The notes below the pieces were generated by a model that saw only the letters and a program-made list of their open reading frames with translations, did not search any database and was not told the origin of the DNA. The translations under genes and the position numbers were made by a program. Below, in pieces: positions 8,487 to 16,880 of a stretch of DNA of 64,000 bases. Numbering within the stretch: position 1 is the stretch's first letter; every line of letters begins with the position of its first letter. Source of the stretch: Methanobacteriota archaeon (GTDB lineage: Archaea > Thermoplasmatota > E2 > JACPAO01 > JAHWKR01); the NCBI GenBank assembly GCA_019347805.1, contig JAHWKR010000004.1, positions 14,158-78,157 on the forward strand. The letters run 5' to 3'.

Positions 8487-9053
8487 CGCCACCTCGGTCT
8501 GCCCCGTCCGCACCATCAGGTCCGCCACGAAGCCGTCGAGGAGGATCCAGGTCGCCGACTCGAAAAGCGTCCCGAGCGGTGCGAGCTGTTCCTGTTCCGG
8601 ACCCGGCCGTTTCGCAGGAAGCGCGAGGACGATGTCGGACAAAGCCGCGATGCCGGTCTTCTGGTTGTGCGTGATGGAGACCACGGTCGCCCCGATGTTC
8701 TTGGCGATCTCGGCGGTCATGACGACCGGATAGGTCTCACCGGAACCGGAGATGAGGAGCACCACGTCGCCTTTGGCGACCGGTGCGGTGATCGTCTCGC
8801 CGATGACGAAGGTCTGGTAGCCGAGGTGCATCAGGCGGATCGCGAAGGCACGCGCCACGAGCCCCGAGCGACCGGCGCCGTAGAGGAAGACGCGCTGGGC
8901 GTGCTCCAGGGCGGAGAGGGCCTCCTCGAGCCGTTCGTCATCGACATCGTCCAGGATGTCCTTGACCTGTCCGAGGACGTGGTCGACGCCACGGCGCAGC
9001 CGTATTTCGCCCTTCATCGTCATACCCCCTGGGCGGACCGTCGCCTGTTCCAT
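8457..9053 (-). CDS. hxlB: 6-phospho-3-hexuloisomerase (SIS domain)
   Basis: Interconverts D-arabino-hex-3-ulose 6-phosphate and fructose 6-phosphate. In archaea this belongs to the reversed ribulose-monophosphate route that supplies pentose phosphates. The SIS domain is clear: FLYGAGRSGLVARAFAIRLM, then GETITAP, then LLISGSGETYPVV. The C-terminus MRKRHATLE is the family's conserved ending. The start is uncertain: the ATG at 9053 lies one base after the stop of the upstream gene, while a GGGGGT stretch six bases before the ATG at 9017 favours MKGEIRLRRG as the real N-terminus. It probably forms an operon with the endonuclease-like gene. Two extra copies of its 3' end lie downstream. No hexulose-phosphate synthase gene is in this window. 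Confidence 0.92.
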   Translation of the reverse strand: MEQATVRPGGMTMKGEIRLRRGVDHVLGQVKDILDDVDDERLEEALSALEHAQRVFLYGAGRSGLVARAFAIRLMHLGYQTFVIGETITAPVAKGDVVLLISGSGETYPVVMTAEIAKNIGATVVSITHNQKTGIAALSDIVLALPAKRPGPEQEQLAPLGTLFESATWILLDGFVADLMVRTGQTEVAMRKRHATLE

Positions 9054-9054
9054 G

Positions 9055-10263
9055 TCACCCCGAATTGCGGGGCGGGCGATAGCCCTTGTGGCTGGAACAG
9101 TACTTGGAGCGGCCCCGGGCGAGGTTCTGGCACGGTGTGCCCGCCTTCGTGAGGGCCGCGCAGCGCGGCTGCCGCTCCTCCTCTACCGCCTCGGGCTCCT
9201 TGGCCTTGGCGGCCTTCTTGGCGGGCTCCTTCTTCGGAGCCTCCTTCTTCACCGGCTCCTTCTTGGGCTCCTTCTTGGGAGTCTCCTTGGCCGGCTTGGC
9301 CGCCTTCTTGGCGGGCTTCTTCGCCGCCTTCTTGCGCGGCTGCTCGTCGTCGAGGCCGTAGTCGTCCTCTTCCTCCTCCTCTTCGTCCTCGGGTGCCTCT
9401 TCACCGGACTCCTTGCGGGCCAGTTCCTTGGCGAGCCGCTGGTCGCGCTTCTCGCGGACCCGATCGAGGATGATCTGCATGTACATCGCATCATGCTCGA
9501 GGATGGGCGAATTGGAGATCAGGGTGACATTGTAGTCGTTCTCGAGGATGACCTCGACGAGCGGCTCGAAACGCAGGTCGCCCTTCTTGATGGGCAGGTG
9601 GTGGCGCTCGTTGCCGTTCTCGTAGAGGACCCCGGTGAAGTGGAGAAGGTGGTGCTTCAACCCGAGCGGGATGAGCTTGTCGAAGACGTCCTGGAAATCC
9701 TCCACGGTGTTGAGCGACCCGTTGCCGCGCGCGTGGATGTGGGCCAGGTCGAGGACCGGCAGGACGTCGGGGACCTCACGGCAGACGTCGACGATCTCGT
9801 CGAGCGACCCGAACACCTTGCGCTTGCCCATGGTCTCGAGGGCGAGCTTGGGGGTGTAGCCGTTCGACTTCATGTCGTCACGGAACATGCCGACCACCTG
9901 GACGATCCGCTCGGTCGCCTCTTCGGGGGTGCGCTCGCCATAGAAGCCAGGGTGGACCACGCAGGTCTTGGCGCCCATGATGTGGCCCATCTTGGCGGCG
10001 GTCATGACCTTGTCCCGGGTGAGATCCAGGTTGCGGTCGTCACCCGCCAGGTTGGTGTAGTAGGGGGCGTGGACATGCAGCTCGACGTCCGCCTCGGCGG
10101 CCACCTCGCCCACTTCGGCCGCGTCCTCTTCGGAGATGCGGATGCCGCGGACGAACTGGACCTCGAGCGCATCGAGCTCGAGGCTCTTCGTGTAGATGAT
10201 GCCGTCCTTCAGCGTCCGCCCTTTGCAGGAGAGCGGGATACCAGCGGGTCCGATCCGGATCAT
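9055..10263 (-). CDS. AP endonuclease-like TIM-barrel protein with Lys-rich tail
   Basis: A 402-residue protein. Residues 1-275 resemble the endonuclease IV/xylose isomerase-like TIM barrel: MIRIGPAGIPLSCKG, HVHAPYYTNLA, CVVHPGFYG, ALETMGK, PVLDLAHIHARG, HLLHFTG. These include the His, Glu and Asp positions used for the metal cluster in that family. A repair role at abasic sites is likely but unproven. Residues 285-370 are an acidic stretch followed by histone H1-like KKxAKKP/KKEPKK repeats. The last 30 residues hold CAALTKAGTPC and YCSSH, a small putative zinc-binding motif. The ATG at 10263 is used; a TATA-like box (10291-10298) 32 bases upstream suggests a leaderless message. It is followed by hxlB after one base. 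Confidence 0.8.
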   Translation of the reverse strand: MIRIGPAGIPLSCKGRTLKDGIIYTKSLELDALEVQFVRGIRISEEDAAEVGEVAAEADVELHVHAPYYTNLAGDDRNLDLTRDKVMTAAKMGHIMGAKTCVVHPGFYGERTPEEATERIVQVVGMFRDDMKSNGYTPKLALETMGKRKVFGSLDEIVDVCREVPDVLPVLDLAHIHARGNGSLNTVEDFQDVFDKLIPLGLKHHLLHFTGVLYENGNERHHLPIKKGDLRFEPLVEVILENDYNVTLISNSPILEHDAMYMQIILDRVREKRDQRLAKELARKESGEEAPEDEEEEEEDDYGLDDEQPRKKAAKKPAKKAAKPAKETPKKEPKKEPVKKEAPKKEPAKKAAKAKEPEAVEEERQPRCAALTKAGTPCQNLARGRSKYCSSHKGYRPPRNSG

Positions 10264-10590
10264 TGGGCCAAGGCGGCGCCAAGGGGGACCCATTTAAGCG
10301 TTTTATCCTCGGAGGGGCCGCACGACGGTCCGTTCCAGCGCCGGCACGGAGAGGGTGTCGGGGGGCCGCTCCAGGGACGGGTCCATCGAGCGGAGTGGTG
10401 CACAGGCGCATGGCCAAGGCGAGGAAGGGGCCCGTGGGTCACGCCGATCCAGTGTGGCCGGAAGGTGGACGGACGGACCCCGAGGGCCAAAAGCCCGGGA
10501 CCCCATGACGAGGCGACCTCCTGCGATCGCGCCTCCGTCTCCGTCCGCTCTTCCCCCGCTACGCTCTTGTACCCCGGTGCCGTAGGAAAC
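10264..10590. promoter_or_regulatory. Divergent promoter region
   Basis: A 327-base gap between two divergent genes. The minus-strand gene has a TATA-like sequence, CTTAAATG, at 10291-10298. For rimK on the plus strand only a poor candidate (cttgtac, about 10565-10571) stands at the right distance. The remaining sequence is GC-rich, has no convincing reading frame and shows no RNA-like structure that I can support. Confidence 0.45.
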
Positions 10591-11523
10591 ATGGCGGCGC
10601 CCCCATTGCACATCGCCATCCTGTCGCGCAAACGGACCCTTCATTCCACGTCCAACCTGATGCGGGCGGCGCTCGAGCGCGACCATGACGTCAGTGTCAT
10701 CGACCCCATGCGCTGCAACCTCTCCATGGGCAAGGGCGAACCGCGCATCTACCACGAAGGTGAGACGCTCACCGATATCGACGTGGTCATCCCACGCATC
10801 GGCGCCTCCATCACGACCTATGGCCTCGCTGTCGTCAGCCATTTCGACATGATGGGCGTCCCGGTGGTCAACTCCCCCGCCGGCATCTTCCGCTCCCGGG
10901 ACAAGCTGCGCTCGATGCAGATCCTGTCGCGCATGGACATCGACATGCCGCGCACCTACATCTGCCGCCGCCCGGAGGACATCGACGCCGCCATCCGTTA
11001 TTGCGGCGGCTTCCCCATCATCCTCAAGCTCCACCAGGGCACGCAGGGCGTCGGCGTGATGATCGCCGACTCGCGCGATTCCGCCGAGAGCATCCTGGAC
11101 ATCTTCTTCTCGATGGGACACATCATCCTCATCCAGCAGTTCATCAAGGAATCGCGCGGCAAGGACATCCGCGCGCTCGTCCTTGGTGACCAGGTGTGCG
11201 CCGCCATGAAACGCGAGGCGCGCATGGGCGAGTTCCGTTCCAACATCCATCGCGGCGGGACCGGCCGGGTCGTGCGCCTCAGCGACGAAGAGGAACGCGT
11301 CGCCATCCAGGCGGCGGCCGTGTTGGGCATCAACATCGCCGGCGTCGACATGCTGATGGGAAAAGACGGCCCGAAGGTCATCGAGGTCAACTCCTCGCCC
11401 GGTTTCGAAGGGCTCGAGGCGGCGACGGGGCGCGACATCGCCGGCGACATCATCGACTTCACCATCGATTACGCCGAACGGGCCCGCCGCGGCGAGATCG
11501 CCGAACCCCCGCGCATCGGATAG
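10591..11523 (+). CDS. rimK: RimK-family ATP-grasp ligase
   Basis: A 310-residue ATP-grasp enzyme that forms a peptide-type bond between a carboxylate and an amino group. RimK of E. coli adds glutamates to ribosomal protein S6; archaeal homologues include LysX/ArgX and coenzyme F420/tetrahydromethanopterin glutamate ligases. Visible motifs are RDKLRSMQILS, ILKLHQGTQGVGV (ATP-binding loop), IQQFIKESRGKDIRALVLGD and the metal-binding IEVNSSPGFEGLE. The MPRTYIC segment is also typical. The substrate cannot be fixed from sequence. It is followed after 74 bases by an aspartoacylase-like gene, a pairing known from other genomes, where the two may add and remove an acidic amino acid. Confidence 0.9.
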   Translation: MAAPPLHIAILSRKRTLHSTSNLMRAALERDHDVSVIDPMRCNLSMGKGEPRIYHEGETLTDIDVVIPRIGASITTYGLAVVSHFDMMGVPVVNSPAGIFRSRDKLRSMQILSRMDIDMPRTYICRRPEDIDAAIRYCGGFPIILKLHQGTQGVGVMIADSRDSAESILDIFFSMGHIILIQQFIKESRGKDIRALVLGDQVCAAMKREARMGEFRSNIHRGGTGRVVRLSDEEERVAIQAAAVLGINIAGVDMLMGKDGPKVIEVNSSPGFEGLEAATGRDIAGDIIDFTIDYAERARRGEIAEPPRIG

Positions 11524-11597
11524 CGACGGCCTCCTGCGGATGAGCGACACGCCCTGACACCGCGCCCTCATAAGGGAGCGACCGCTTCGCCGCCGCG

Positions 11598-12905
11598 ATG
11601 GCGAACCCGCCCGTCCGCGGCAAGGACGACAAAAGACGGGAGCGTGCCGACCAAGCCTCGACGCCGGCCCCGGAACGGAAAAAAGGCGGCGGCAAGACGC
11701 GCCCGGCCGAGAGCGGTGTCGCTCCCAAAAGCCCGGGCAAGAAGATCATCGACAAGTCCGACACCAAGAAGAAAGGCCGCAAGCGGACGAGCGGGAAGTC
11801 CCCGAACAAGGACATCATCCCCAAGTCGCGCAAACGCTCCCCCATCCGCATCGGCGGGCGCACCATACCACCCGGGACGAAATCGGAGATCCACCTCAAA
11901 GTCAGCGAACACTACACGGCGCAGAAGGTCGACATCCCCGTCACCGTCATCCGGGGCCGACGCGCCGGACCCCGCCTCTTCCTCACCGCGGCGGTCCACG
12001 GCGACGAGGTGAACGGCGTCCAGATCATCCGCGAGGTCATCGACCAGATCGAGGCCGAGACGATCCGCGGCACCATCATCGCCGCCCCCGTCGTGAACCG
12101 GTTCGGCTTCGTCTCCCACTCCCGCTACATGCCGGACCGGCGCGACCTCAACCGCGTCTTCCCCGGCGACCCGAAAGGCAACACCTCGCAACGTTATGCG
12201 CACAACGTCTTCAAGCACATCATCAACCCGTGCGACTACGGCATCGACCTGCACACCGCCGGATACCAACGACACAACCTCCCGCAGGTGCGCGGGGACA
12301 TGTCCAACGACGAGGTGCGACGGCTCGCCAAGGCGTTCGGCGCCGAGGTCATCCTCGACAAGCGCGGCGCCAAAGGGACCCTGCGCCAGGTGGCGACCGA
12401 CCATGGCGTCCCGACCATCATCTACGAAGCGGGCGAGACGTTCCGGTTCCAGCGCGACGTCATCTCGCAGGGCGTGACCGGCATCCTCAACGTCATGCGC
12501 GAACTGAACATGCTCGCCGGCGAACCGGTCCGTCCCCGCTACCAGGTCATCACCAAGACGAGCGCCTGGGTGCGCACCGACCATGGCGGCCTCATGGAGA
12601 CCTTCGTCCAGGCCGGCAGCGTGGTCCACAAGGGCGAACTCATCGGCATCATCACCAATCCGTTCGGCCAGGAGCGGGGCCAGATCCTCGCGCCCTTCAC
12701 CGGCATCGTCGTCGGCGTCACCCTGCTCCCGATGGTCAACCCCGGCGCCCCCATCTGCCACATGGTCAAACTCAAGAAGACCCTCCGGACGGTGCGCGAA
12801 CACGTCGTCCCCGAATCGGTCCCCATCGAAGGCGAAGTGCCGTTCCCCGGCTTCACGCCGACACGCGCACCCGGCGAACCCGAGGAAGAGGAGATCGAGG
12901 GTTGA
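11598..12905 (+). CDS. Succinylglutamate desuccinylase/aspartoacylase family protein
   Basis: A 435-residue zinc hydrolase of the AstE/AspA (M14-like) family. After a Lys/Arg-rich 80-residue N-terminal extension comes the catalytic domain. It has AAVHGDEVNG (His and Glu zinc ligands), NRFGFVSHSRYMPDRRDLNRVFPG, YGIDLHTAG (third zinc ligand) and PTIIYEAGE (catalytic Glu). Family members cleave N-acyl or amide bonds of acidic amino acids. The C-terminal part (TSAWVRTDHGGLMETFVQAG, then GQILAPFTGIVVG) is the beta-barrel usually found in these proteins. The neighbourhood with rimK suggests they act on the same modification. The basic N-terminal extension is unusual and could bind RNA or ribosomes. 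Confidence 0.9.
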   Translation: MANPPVRGKDDKRRERADQASTPAPERKKGGGKTRPAESGVAPKSPGKKIIDKSDTKKKGRKRTSGKSPNKDIIPKSRKRSPIRIGGRTIPPGTKSEIHLKVSEHYTAQKVDIPVTVIRGRRAGPRLFLTAAVHGDEVNGVQIIREVIDQIEAETIRGTIIAAPVVNRFGFVSHSRYMPDRRDLNRVFPGDPKGNTSQRYAHNVFKHIINPCDYGIDLHTAGYQRHNLPQVRGDMSNDEVRRLAKAFGAEVILDKRGAKGTLRQVATDHGVPTIIYEAGETFRFQRDVISQGVTGILNVMRELNMLAGEPVRPRYQVITKTSAWVRTDHGGLMETFVQAGSVVHKGELIGIITNPFGQERGQILAPFTGIVVGVTLLPMVNPGAPICHMVKLKKTLRTVREHVVPESVPIEGEVPFPGFTPTRAPGEPEEEEIEG

Positions 12906-12907
12906 AC

Positions 12908-13264
12908 ATGTCCGGACCCGCGCTCAATGACACCTGCCTGGAAGGACTCCGTCACCTCGATGCCCGCCAGCCCGGTTTCCTCGCCGAGATCTACGGTGTC
13001 TTCCTCGAGGACGCCGACGAACGGCTCGACCACATCCGCACGGGTCTCGCCGAAGGCGACGCCGACAAGGTGGCCAAGGCGGCGCATGCGCTGAAGGGTG
13101 CGAGCGGGGGCGTCTGTGCCTCCACCCTGTCGACCCTGCTGCAAGCCATCGAGCAGGCAGGACGAGCGGGTGACCTCACCGCGGCCCGTGACGGTCTGGA
13201 GGCGGTGGAAGCCGAATATAGCCGGGTGCGTGCCGCCATCGCCGACCTCCTTGGCACGTCGTGA
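12908..13264 (+). CDS. Histidine phosphotransfer (Hpt) domain protein
   Basis: A 118-residue single-domain Hpt protein. The phosphorylatable His sits in KAAHALKGASGGVCASTL near residue 59, the classic AHxLKGxxxxxG motif, within a predicted four-helix bundle (FLAEIYGVFLEDADERLDHI before it, LSTLLQAIEQAGRAGD after it). It would relay phosphate between hybrid kinases and response regulators, but neither kinase in this window has a receiver domain, so its partners are elsewhere. The ATG lies two bases after the stop of the aspartoacylase-like gene, so the two are probably co-transcribed. Confidence 0.88.
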   Translation: MSGPALNDTCLEGLRHLDARQPGFLAEIYGVFLEDADERLDHIRTGLAEGDADKVAKAAHALKGASGGVCASTLSTLLQAIEQAGRAGDLTAARDGLEAVEAEYSRVRAAIADLLGTS

Positions 13265-13409
13265 GCGAACATCGGCGCGGCAGAAGAACCGGGTCCTGGA
13301 CGGGTGCGGCAGGTCGGCACATCCTGGACCGGTGCGGCCGAACGGCCAAGCCCCCGACGGACGCTCCAGCGCCCTATATCAACCCGAGCGGCGCCATCAG
13401 GACGCAGCC

Positions 13410-13622
13410 TTGCTCCGAACCCCGAGCGCGCCCCGCTGCGCCACCTGCGGCCATTGGTCCGAATCGAGCGAATCGGGACTCAGCCTCGGCACCGGCTATT
13501 GCCAAGCCCACGAGAAACTGACCGACCGCGGCCACAGCTGCGACCACTATCTGACCCGCCAGGAACAGACCCGCAGGCAACTGGAGCTGGCGCGGCGCCA
13601 CCTCGACGACCTCGACCTCTAG
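13410..13622 (+). CDS. Small Cys/His-rich protein, TTG start
   Basis: A 70-residue protein beginning at a TTG. Cysteines and histidines are arranged as CATCGHW, GYCQAH and GHSCDHY, suggesting one bound zinc or an iron-sulfur site. The rest is a charged helix (LTRQEQTRRQLELARRHLDDL). A TATA-like box (ctatat, 13374-13379) about 33 bases before the TTG supports this start and a nearly leaderless message. Cys spacing resembles small proteins of unknown function; no role can be assigned. The preceding 145 bases contain an imperfect direct repeat around tcctggac (about 13290 and 13321). Confidence 0.6.
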   Translation: MLRTPSAPRCATCGHWSESSESGLSLGTGYCQAHEKLTDRGHSCDHYLTRQEQTRRQLELARRHLDDLDL

Positions 13623-13709
13623 GGGGTGAAGGTGGCCAGGACGACGCCGGACCTTGCCCGCCCCCCGGCTCCCTTTTAACCGAGCCCCAAGATACCGCCT
13701 CTCGGCACG

Positions 13710-14897
13710 ATGCAAGCCATCCTCCTCGCAGCGGGCGAAGGCAAACGCCTCCGCCCCCTCACCGCCACCCGGCCCAAGGTGATGATCCCCGTCGGCGGCG
13801 CACCGCTCATCGAGCACGTGGTGCGCGCCCTCGTCGCGAACGGCATCCGCGACATCACCCTCGTCGTCGGCTACAAGCGCGAACGCATCCAGACCCACTT
13901 CCAGGACGGCGACGACTGGGGCGCCGACATCCGCTACGCCGTCCAGGACCGCCAACTCGGCACCGGCCACGCCCTCGCCGTGGGACTGGAGACCGCCGGA
14001 CCCCAGGAAGACTTCCTCGTCCTCCCCGGAGACAACTACGTCACCACCGGCCTCATCAAGGCACTCGTTCAAGCCAAGGGCGACCTGGCGCTCGTCTCGA
14101 CCCGCTCCACCACGCCGTCCAAATATGGTGTGCTCGAAGTGCAGGGCGACACGGTGCAACGCATCCAGGAAAAACCGAGCCTGCCGACGACGCGCCTCAT
14201 CTCGACCGGTATCTACCGGCTCCCGCCCGACTTCGGCGGCCACATCTCCGCCGACGACCTCGCGCTCACCGACGTCGTCAACCGCACCATCCAGAACGGC
14301 CACCGCCTGACCCACGTCCCGGTCGAGAACGCCTGGCAGGACATCGTCTATCCTTGGGACCTCCTCCAGGTCAATCACCGCATCCTCAACGAACTCGCCG
14401 ACACCCGACTGCCGGAGACGACCGAGGAAGGCGTCATGACGAGGGGCCCGGTGCACGTCGGCGACGGGACGATCCTGCGCAGCGGTTCCTATCTCATCGG
14501 CCCCATCCGCATCGGCGCCCATTGCGACATCGGACCCAACGTCGTCATCCGCGGCCCCGCCACCATCGGCGACCACTCCACCGTCGGCCCGTTCTCGGAC
14601 CTCGAGAACGTCACCCTCATGGATAACACCCTCGTCGACACCGGTTGCGTCCTGCGCCACACCATCCTCGACCAGGGCGCCCGACTCGGTCCGCGCGTCT
14701 CCGCCGACCGCGGACCCGCCGTCTTCGACATCGAAGGGGAGTTCCAGCACATCCACGACCTCGGCGCCGTCATCGGCGGCGACGCCTTCGTCGGTGCCAA
14801 CACGGTATTGGAACCCGGCGCCATGATCGGTGTCGGCGCGAGCGTGGCAGCGAACCGGACCGTCCGACGCGTCCCCGACGGGGCGCACGTGGTGTGA
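13710..14897 (+). CDS. glmU: Bifunctional sugar-1-phosphate nucleotidylyl/acetyltransferase, GlmU type
   Basis: A 395-residue enzyme. Residues 1-230 form a nucleotidyltransferase domain with the signature LLAAGEGKRLRPLTATRPKVMIPVGG, metal-binding PGDN, and EKP near residue 153. Residues 245-395 form a left-handed beta-helix with hexapeptide repeats (IGPIRIGAHCDIGPNVVIRG, then IGGDAFVGANTVLEPGAMIG). Archaeal proteins of this layout make UDP-GlcNAc from GlcN-1-P, or dTDP/UDP-glucose-type products. Placement 34 bases before glmS supports GlmU. A TATA-like cttttaac (13672-13679) lies about 34 bases before the ATG. Confidence 0.92.
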   Translation: MQAILLAAGEGKRLRPLTATRPKVMIPVGGAPLIEHVVRALVANGIRDITLVVGYKRERIQTHFQDGDDWGADIRYAVQDRQLGTGHALAVGLETAGPQEDFLVLPGDNYVTTGLIKALVQAKGDLALVSTRSTTPSKYGVLEVQGDTVQRIQEKPSLPTTRLISTGIYRLPPDFGGHISADDLALTDVVNRTIQNGHRLTHVPVENAWQDIVYPWDLLQVNHRILNELADTRLPETTEEGVMTRGPVHVGDGTILRSGSYLIGPIRIGAHCDIGPNVVIRGPATIGDHSTVGPFSDLENVTLMDNTLVDTGCVLRHTILDQGARLGPRVSADRGPAVFDIEGEFQHIHDLGAVIGGDAFVGANTVLEPGAMIGVGASVAANRTVRRVPDGAHVV

Positions 14898-14931
14898 GGC
14901 GCTTGGCCATGGAACAAGGAGGTGGACCAAC

Positions 14932-16779
14932 ATGTGCGGCATAATCGGCATCGTCTCGGACGCGCATAGCGGTGCACGCGAGATCCTCCTCAACGGGCTG
15001 GAACGCCTCGAATACCGCGGCTACGACTCCGCCGGTGTGGCGTTGGTCGATGAGAGCACGGCCATCTACAAGACCGCCGGACGTGTCGCCGCCCTCCGCC
15101 GCATGGTCGGAGCGAGCGCCGACGCCGGCACCGGAATCGCCCATACACGCTGGGCCACCCATGGCCCCCCGAGCGAGACGAACTCGCATCCCCACAAGGA
15201 CTGCAAGGGCCGCGTCGTCGTCGTCCACAATGGCATCATCGAGAACTTCTCCACGCTCAAGAAAGCGCTCCAGGACGACGGCCACCAGTTCGTCTCCCAG
15301 ACCGACACCGAGGTCTTCGCGCACCTCTTCGAGGACGAACTGGCCGCGCTCGACAAGGTCGACCTCGAGAACGCGACCGCCGCGTTCCGCCGCACCATCA
15401 GCAAACTCGACGGCCAGTACGCCATCGTCACCTCGGTCGCCGGGCTGCCCGGGGTCCTCTTCGCCGCCCGCTCCCACGCCCCGCTCCTTGCCGGGCTGGC
15501 GGACGGCATGACGCTCTTCGCCTCCGACGCCACCGCCGTCGTCGAACACACCAAGCAAGTGGTCTACCTCGAGGATGGCGACCTCGCGGTCGCCACGCCT
15601 GAGGGATTGCATCTTTTCGACATCGACGGCAAGACCATCGAGCGCGCGCCGCAGACCATCTCGTGGGACATCGAGGACGCCCAGAAAGGCGGCTACGACC
15701 ACTTCATGCTCAAGGAGATCTACGACGGCCCACGCGCCATAAACGACGCCCTCGCCGGCCGCCTATTCCCCACACCGCCCCACGTCCGTCTCGAGCTCGG
15801 CATGGACGATGCGCGATTGCGGGGCATCGGCCGCATCCTCATCCTCGCCTGCGGCACCTCGTTCCACGCCGGAATGGTGGGCAAATACGTCATCGAGAAG
15901 CTCGTCGGCATCCCCGTCGAGGTCGCCTACTCGAGCGAATACCGCTACGGCTCCGAAGTGCGCGAAGAACCGGGACTCGCCGTCGCCATCTCGCAGAGCG
16001 GCGAGACCGCCGACACCCTCGCCGCGTTGCGCGAGGCGCGCAGCCGCGGCCACACCGTCCTCTCCGTCTGCAACGTCGTCGGCAGCACCATCGCCCGTGA
16101 ATCGGACGGCGTCCTTTACATCCAGAGCGGGCCCGAGATCGGCGTCGCCGCCACCAAGAGCTTCCTCGGCCAATTGTGCGCCCTCTACCTCCTCGCCTTC
16201 CGCCTCGCCGAGATCCAGGGGACGCTGCCCGCCTCCGACCTGCGCGAACTGGAGCGTGGGTTGCAGCACACGTCACGGTTGGTCGACCAGGTCCTGCAAA
16301 AGAGCGAAACGATCGCCGAGCAGGCCGCCCTCATCGCCAAGGCCGACTCCTGCTTCTTCCTCGGCAGGCAAGTGCTCTACCCCATCGCATTGGAAGGGGC
16401 CCTGAAACTCAAGGAGATCAGCTACATCCACGCCGAAGGCTACTCCGGCGGAGAGCTCAAGCACGGACCGTTCGCGCTCCTCACACCGGACACCCCCGTC
16501 GTGGCGCTCCTTGCCCCCGATGGCGTCTACAGCAAGATGGCCTCGAACATCATCGAGGTCAAGGCGCGCGGCCCCCAGGTGTTCATCGTCACCACCGCCT
16601 CCGACACGGAAGCCGAGCAATTGGGCGACCACGTCATCCGCGTGCCCGACACGGAAGCCATCTTCACACCGCTCACGCACGCCGCCGCGTTGCATCTCTT
16701 GAGTTATCACGCAGCGGCGGCGCGGGGATGCGAGATCGACAAGCCGCGCAATCTCGCCAAGAGCGTCACCGTCGAATAG
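14932..16779 (+). CDS. glmS: Glutamine-fructose-6-phosphate aminotransferase (isomerizing)
   Basis: Makes glucosamine 6-phosphate from fructose 6-phosphate and glutamine, the first step to UDP-GlcNAc. It has 615 residues. The N-terminal glutaminase domain starts MCGIIGIV with Cys2 as nucleophile, followed by LEYRGYDSAG, HTRWATHG and the VVVHNGIIENF segment. Two SIS domains follow: ILACGTSFHAGMVGKY and SQSGETADTLAAL in the first, then GRQVLYPIALEGALKLKEIS and HAEGYSGGELKHGP in the second. The C-terminus ends in the conserved DKPRNLAKSVTVE. A strong Shine-Dalgarno (AAGGAGGTGG) lies 7 bases before the ATG, in contrast to the leaderless neighbours, as expected for the second gene of an operon with glmU. 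The stop codon lies at the tip of a hairpin. Confidence 0.97.
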   Translation: MCGIIGIVSDAHSGAREILLNGLERLEYRGYDSAGVALVDESTAIYKTAGRVAALRRMVGASADAGTGIAHTRWATHGPPSETNSHPHKDCKGRVVVVHNGIIENFSTLKKALQDDGHQFVSQTDTEVFAHLFEDELAALDKVDLENATAAFRRTISKLDGQYAIVTSVAGLPGVLFAARSHAPLLAGLADGMTLFASDATAVVEHTKQVVYLEDGDLAVATPEGLHLFDIDGKTIERAPQTISWDIEDAQKGGYDHFMLKEIYDGPRAINDALAGRLFPTPPHVRLELGMDDARLRGIGRILILACGTSFHAGMVGKYVIEKLVGIPVEVAYSSEYRYGSEVREEPGLAVAISQSGETADTLAALREARSRGHTVLSVCNVVGSTIARESDGVLYIQSGPEIGVAATKSFLGQLCALYLLAFRLAEIQGTLPASDLRELERGLQHTSRLVDQVLQKSETIAEQAALIAKADSCFFLGRQVLYPIALEGALKLKEISYIHAEGYSGGELKHGPFALLTPDTPVVALLAPDGVYSKMASNIIEVKARGPQVFIVTTASDTEAEQLGDHVIRVPDTEAIFTPLTHAAALHLLSYHAAAARGCEIDKPRNLAKSVTVE

Positions 16780-16789
16780 ACGGTGGCGC
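16763..16789 (+). terminator. Hairpin spanning the glmS stop codon
   Basis: An 11-bp stem (16763-16773 with 16779-16789, one G-U pair) closes a 5-base loop. The 5' arm encodes the last residues of GlmS and the TAG stop (16777-16779) lies at the loop. It has the same architecture as the hxlB and rfcS ends. It probably acts in transcription termination or mRNA 3'-end protection. Confidence 0.6.
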
Positions 16790-16880
16790 GAATGCCTGTG
16801 ACGAGTATTGGTGAACTGAACCAAGTGGCGAAGCGATGAGGCAAACATCGACAAGCCGAGGAAGAAAAAAAGGCGGCCCT

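Noticed and set aside
13265-13409. Echo of the Hpt gene 3' end
   Set aside because: The direct repeat here (tcctggac words) is unrelated to the end of the Hpt coding sequence.
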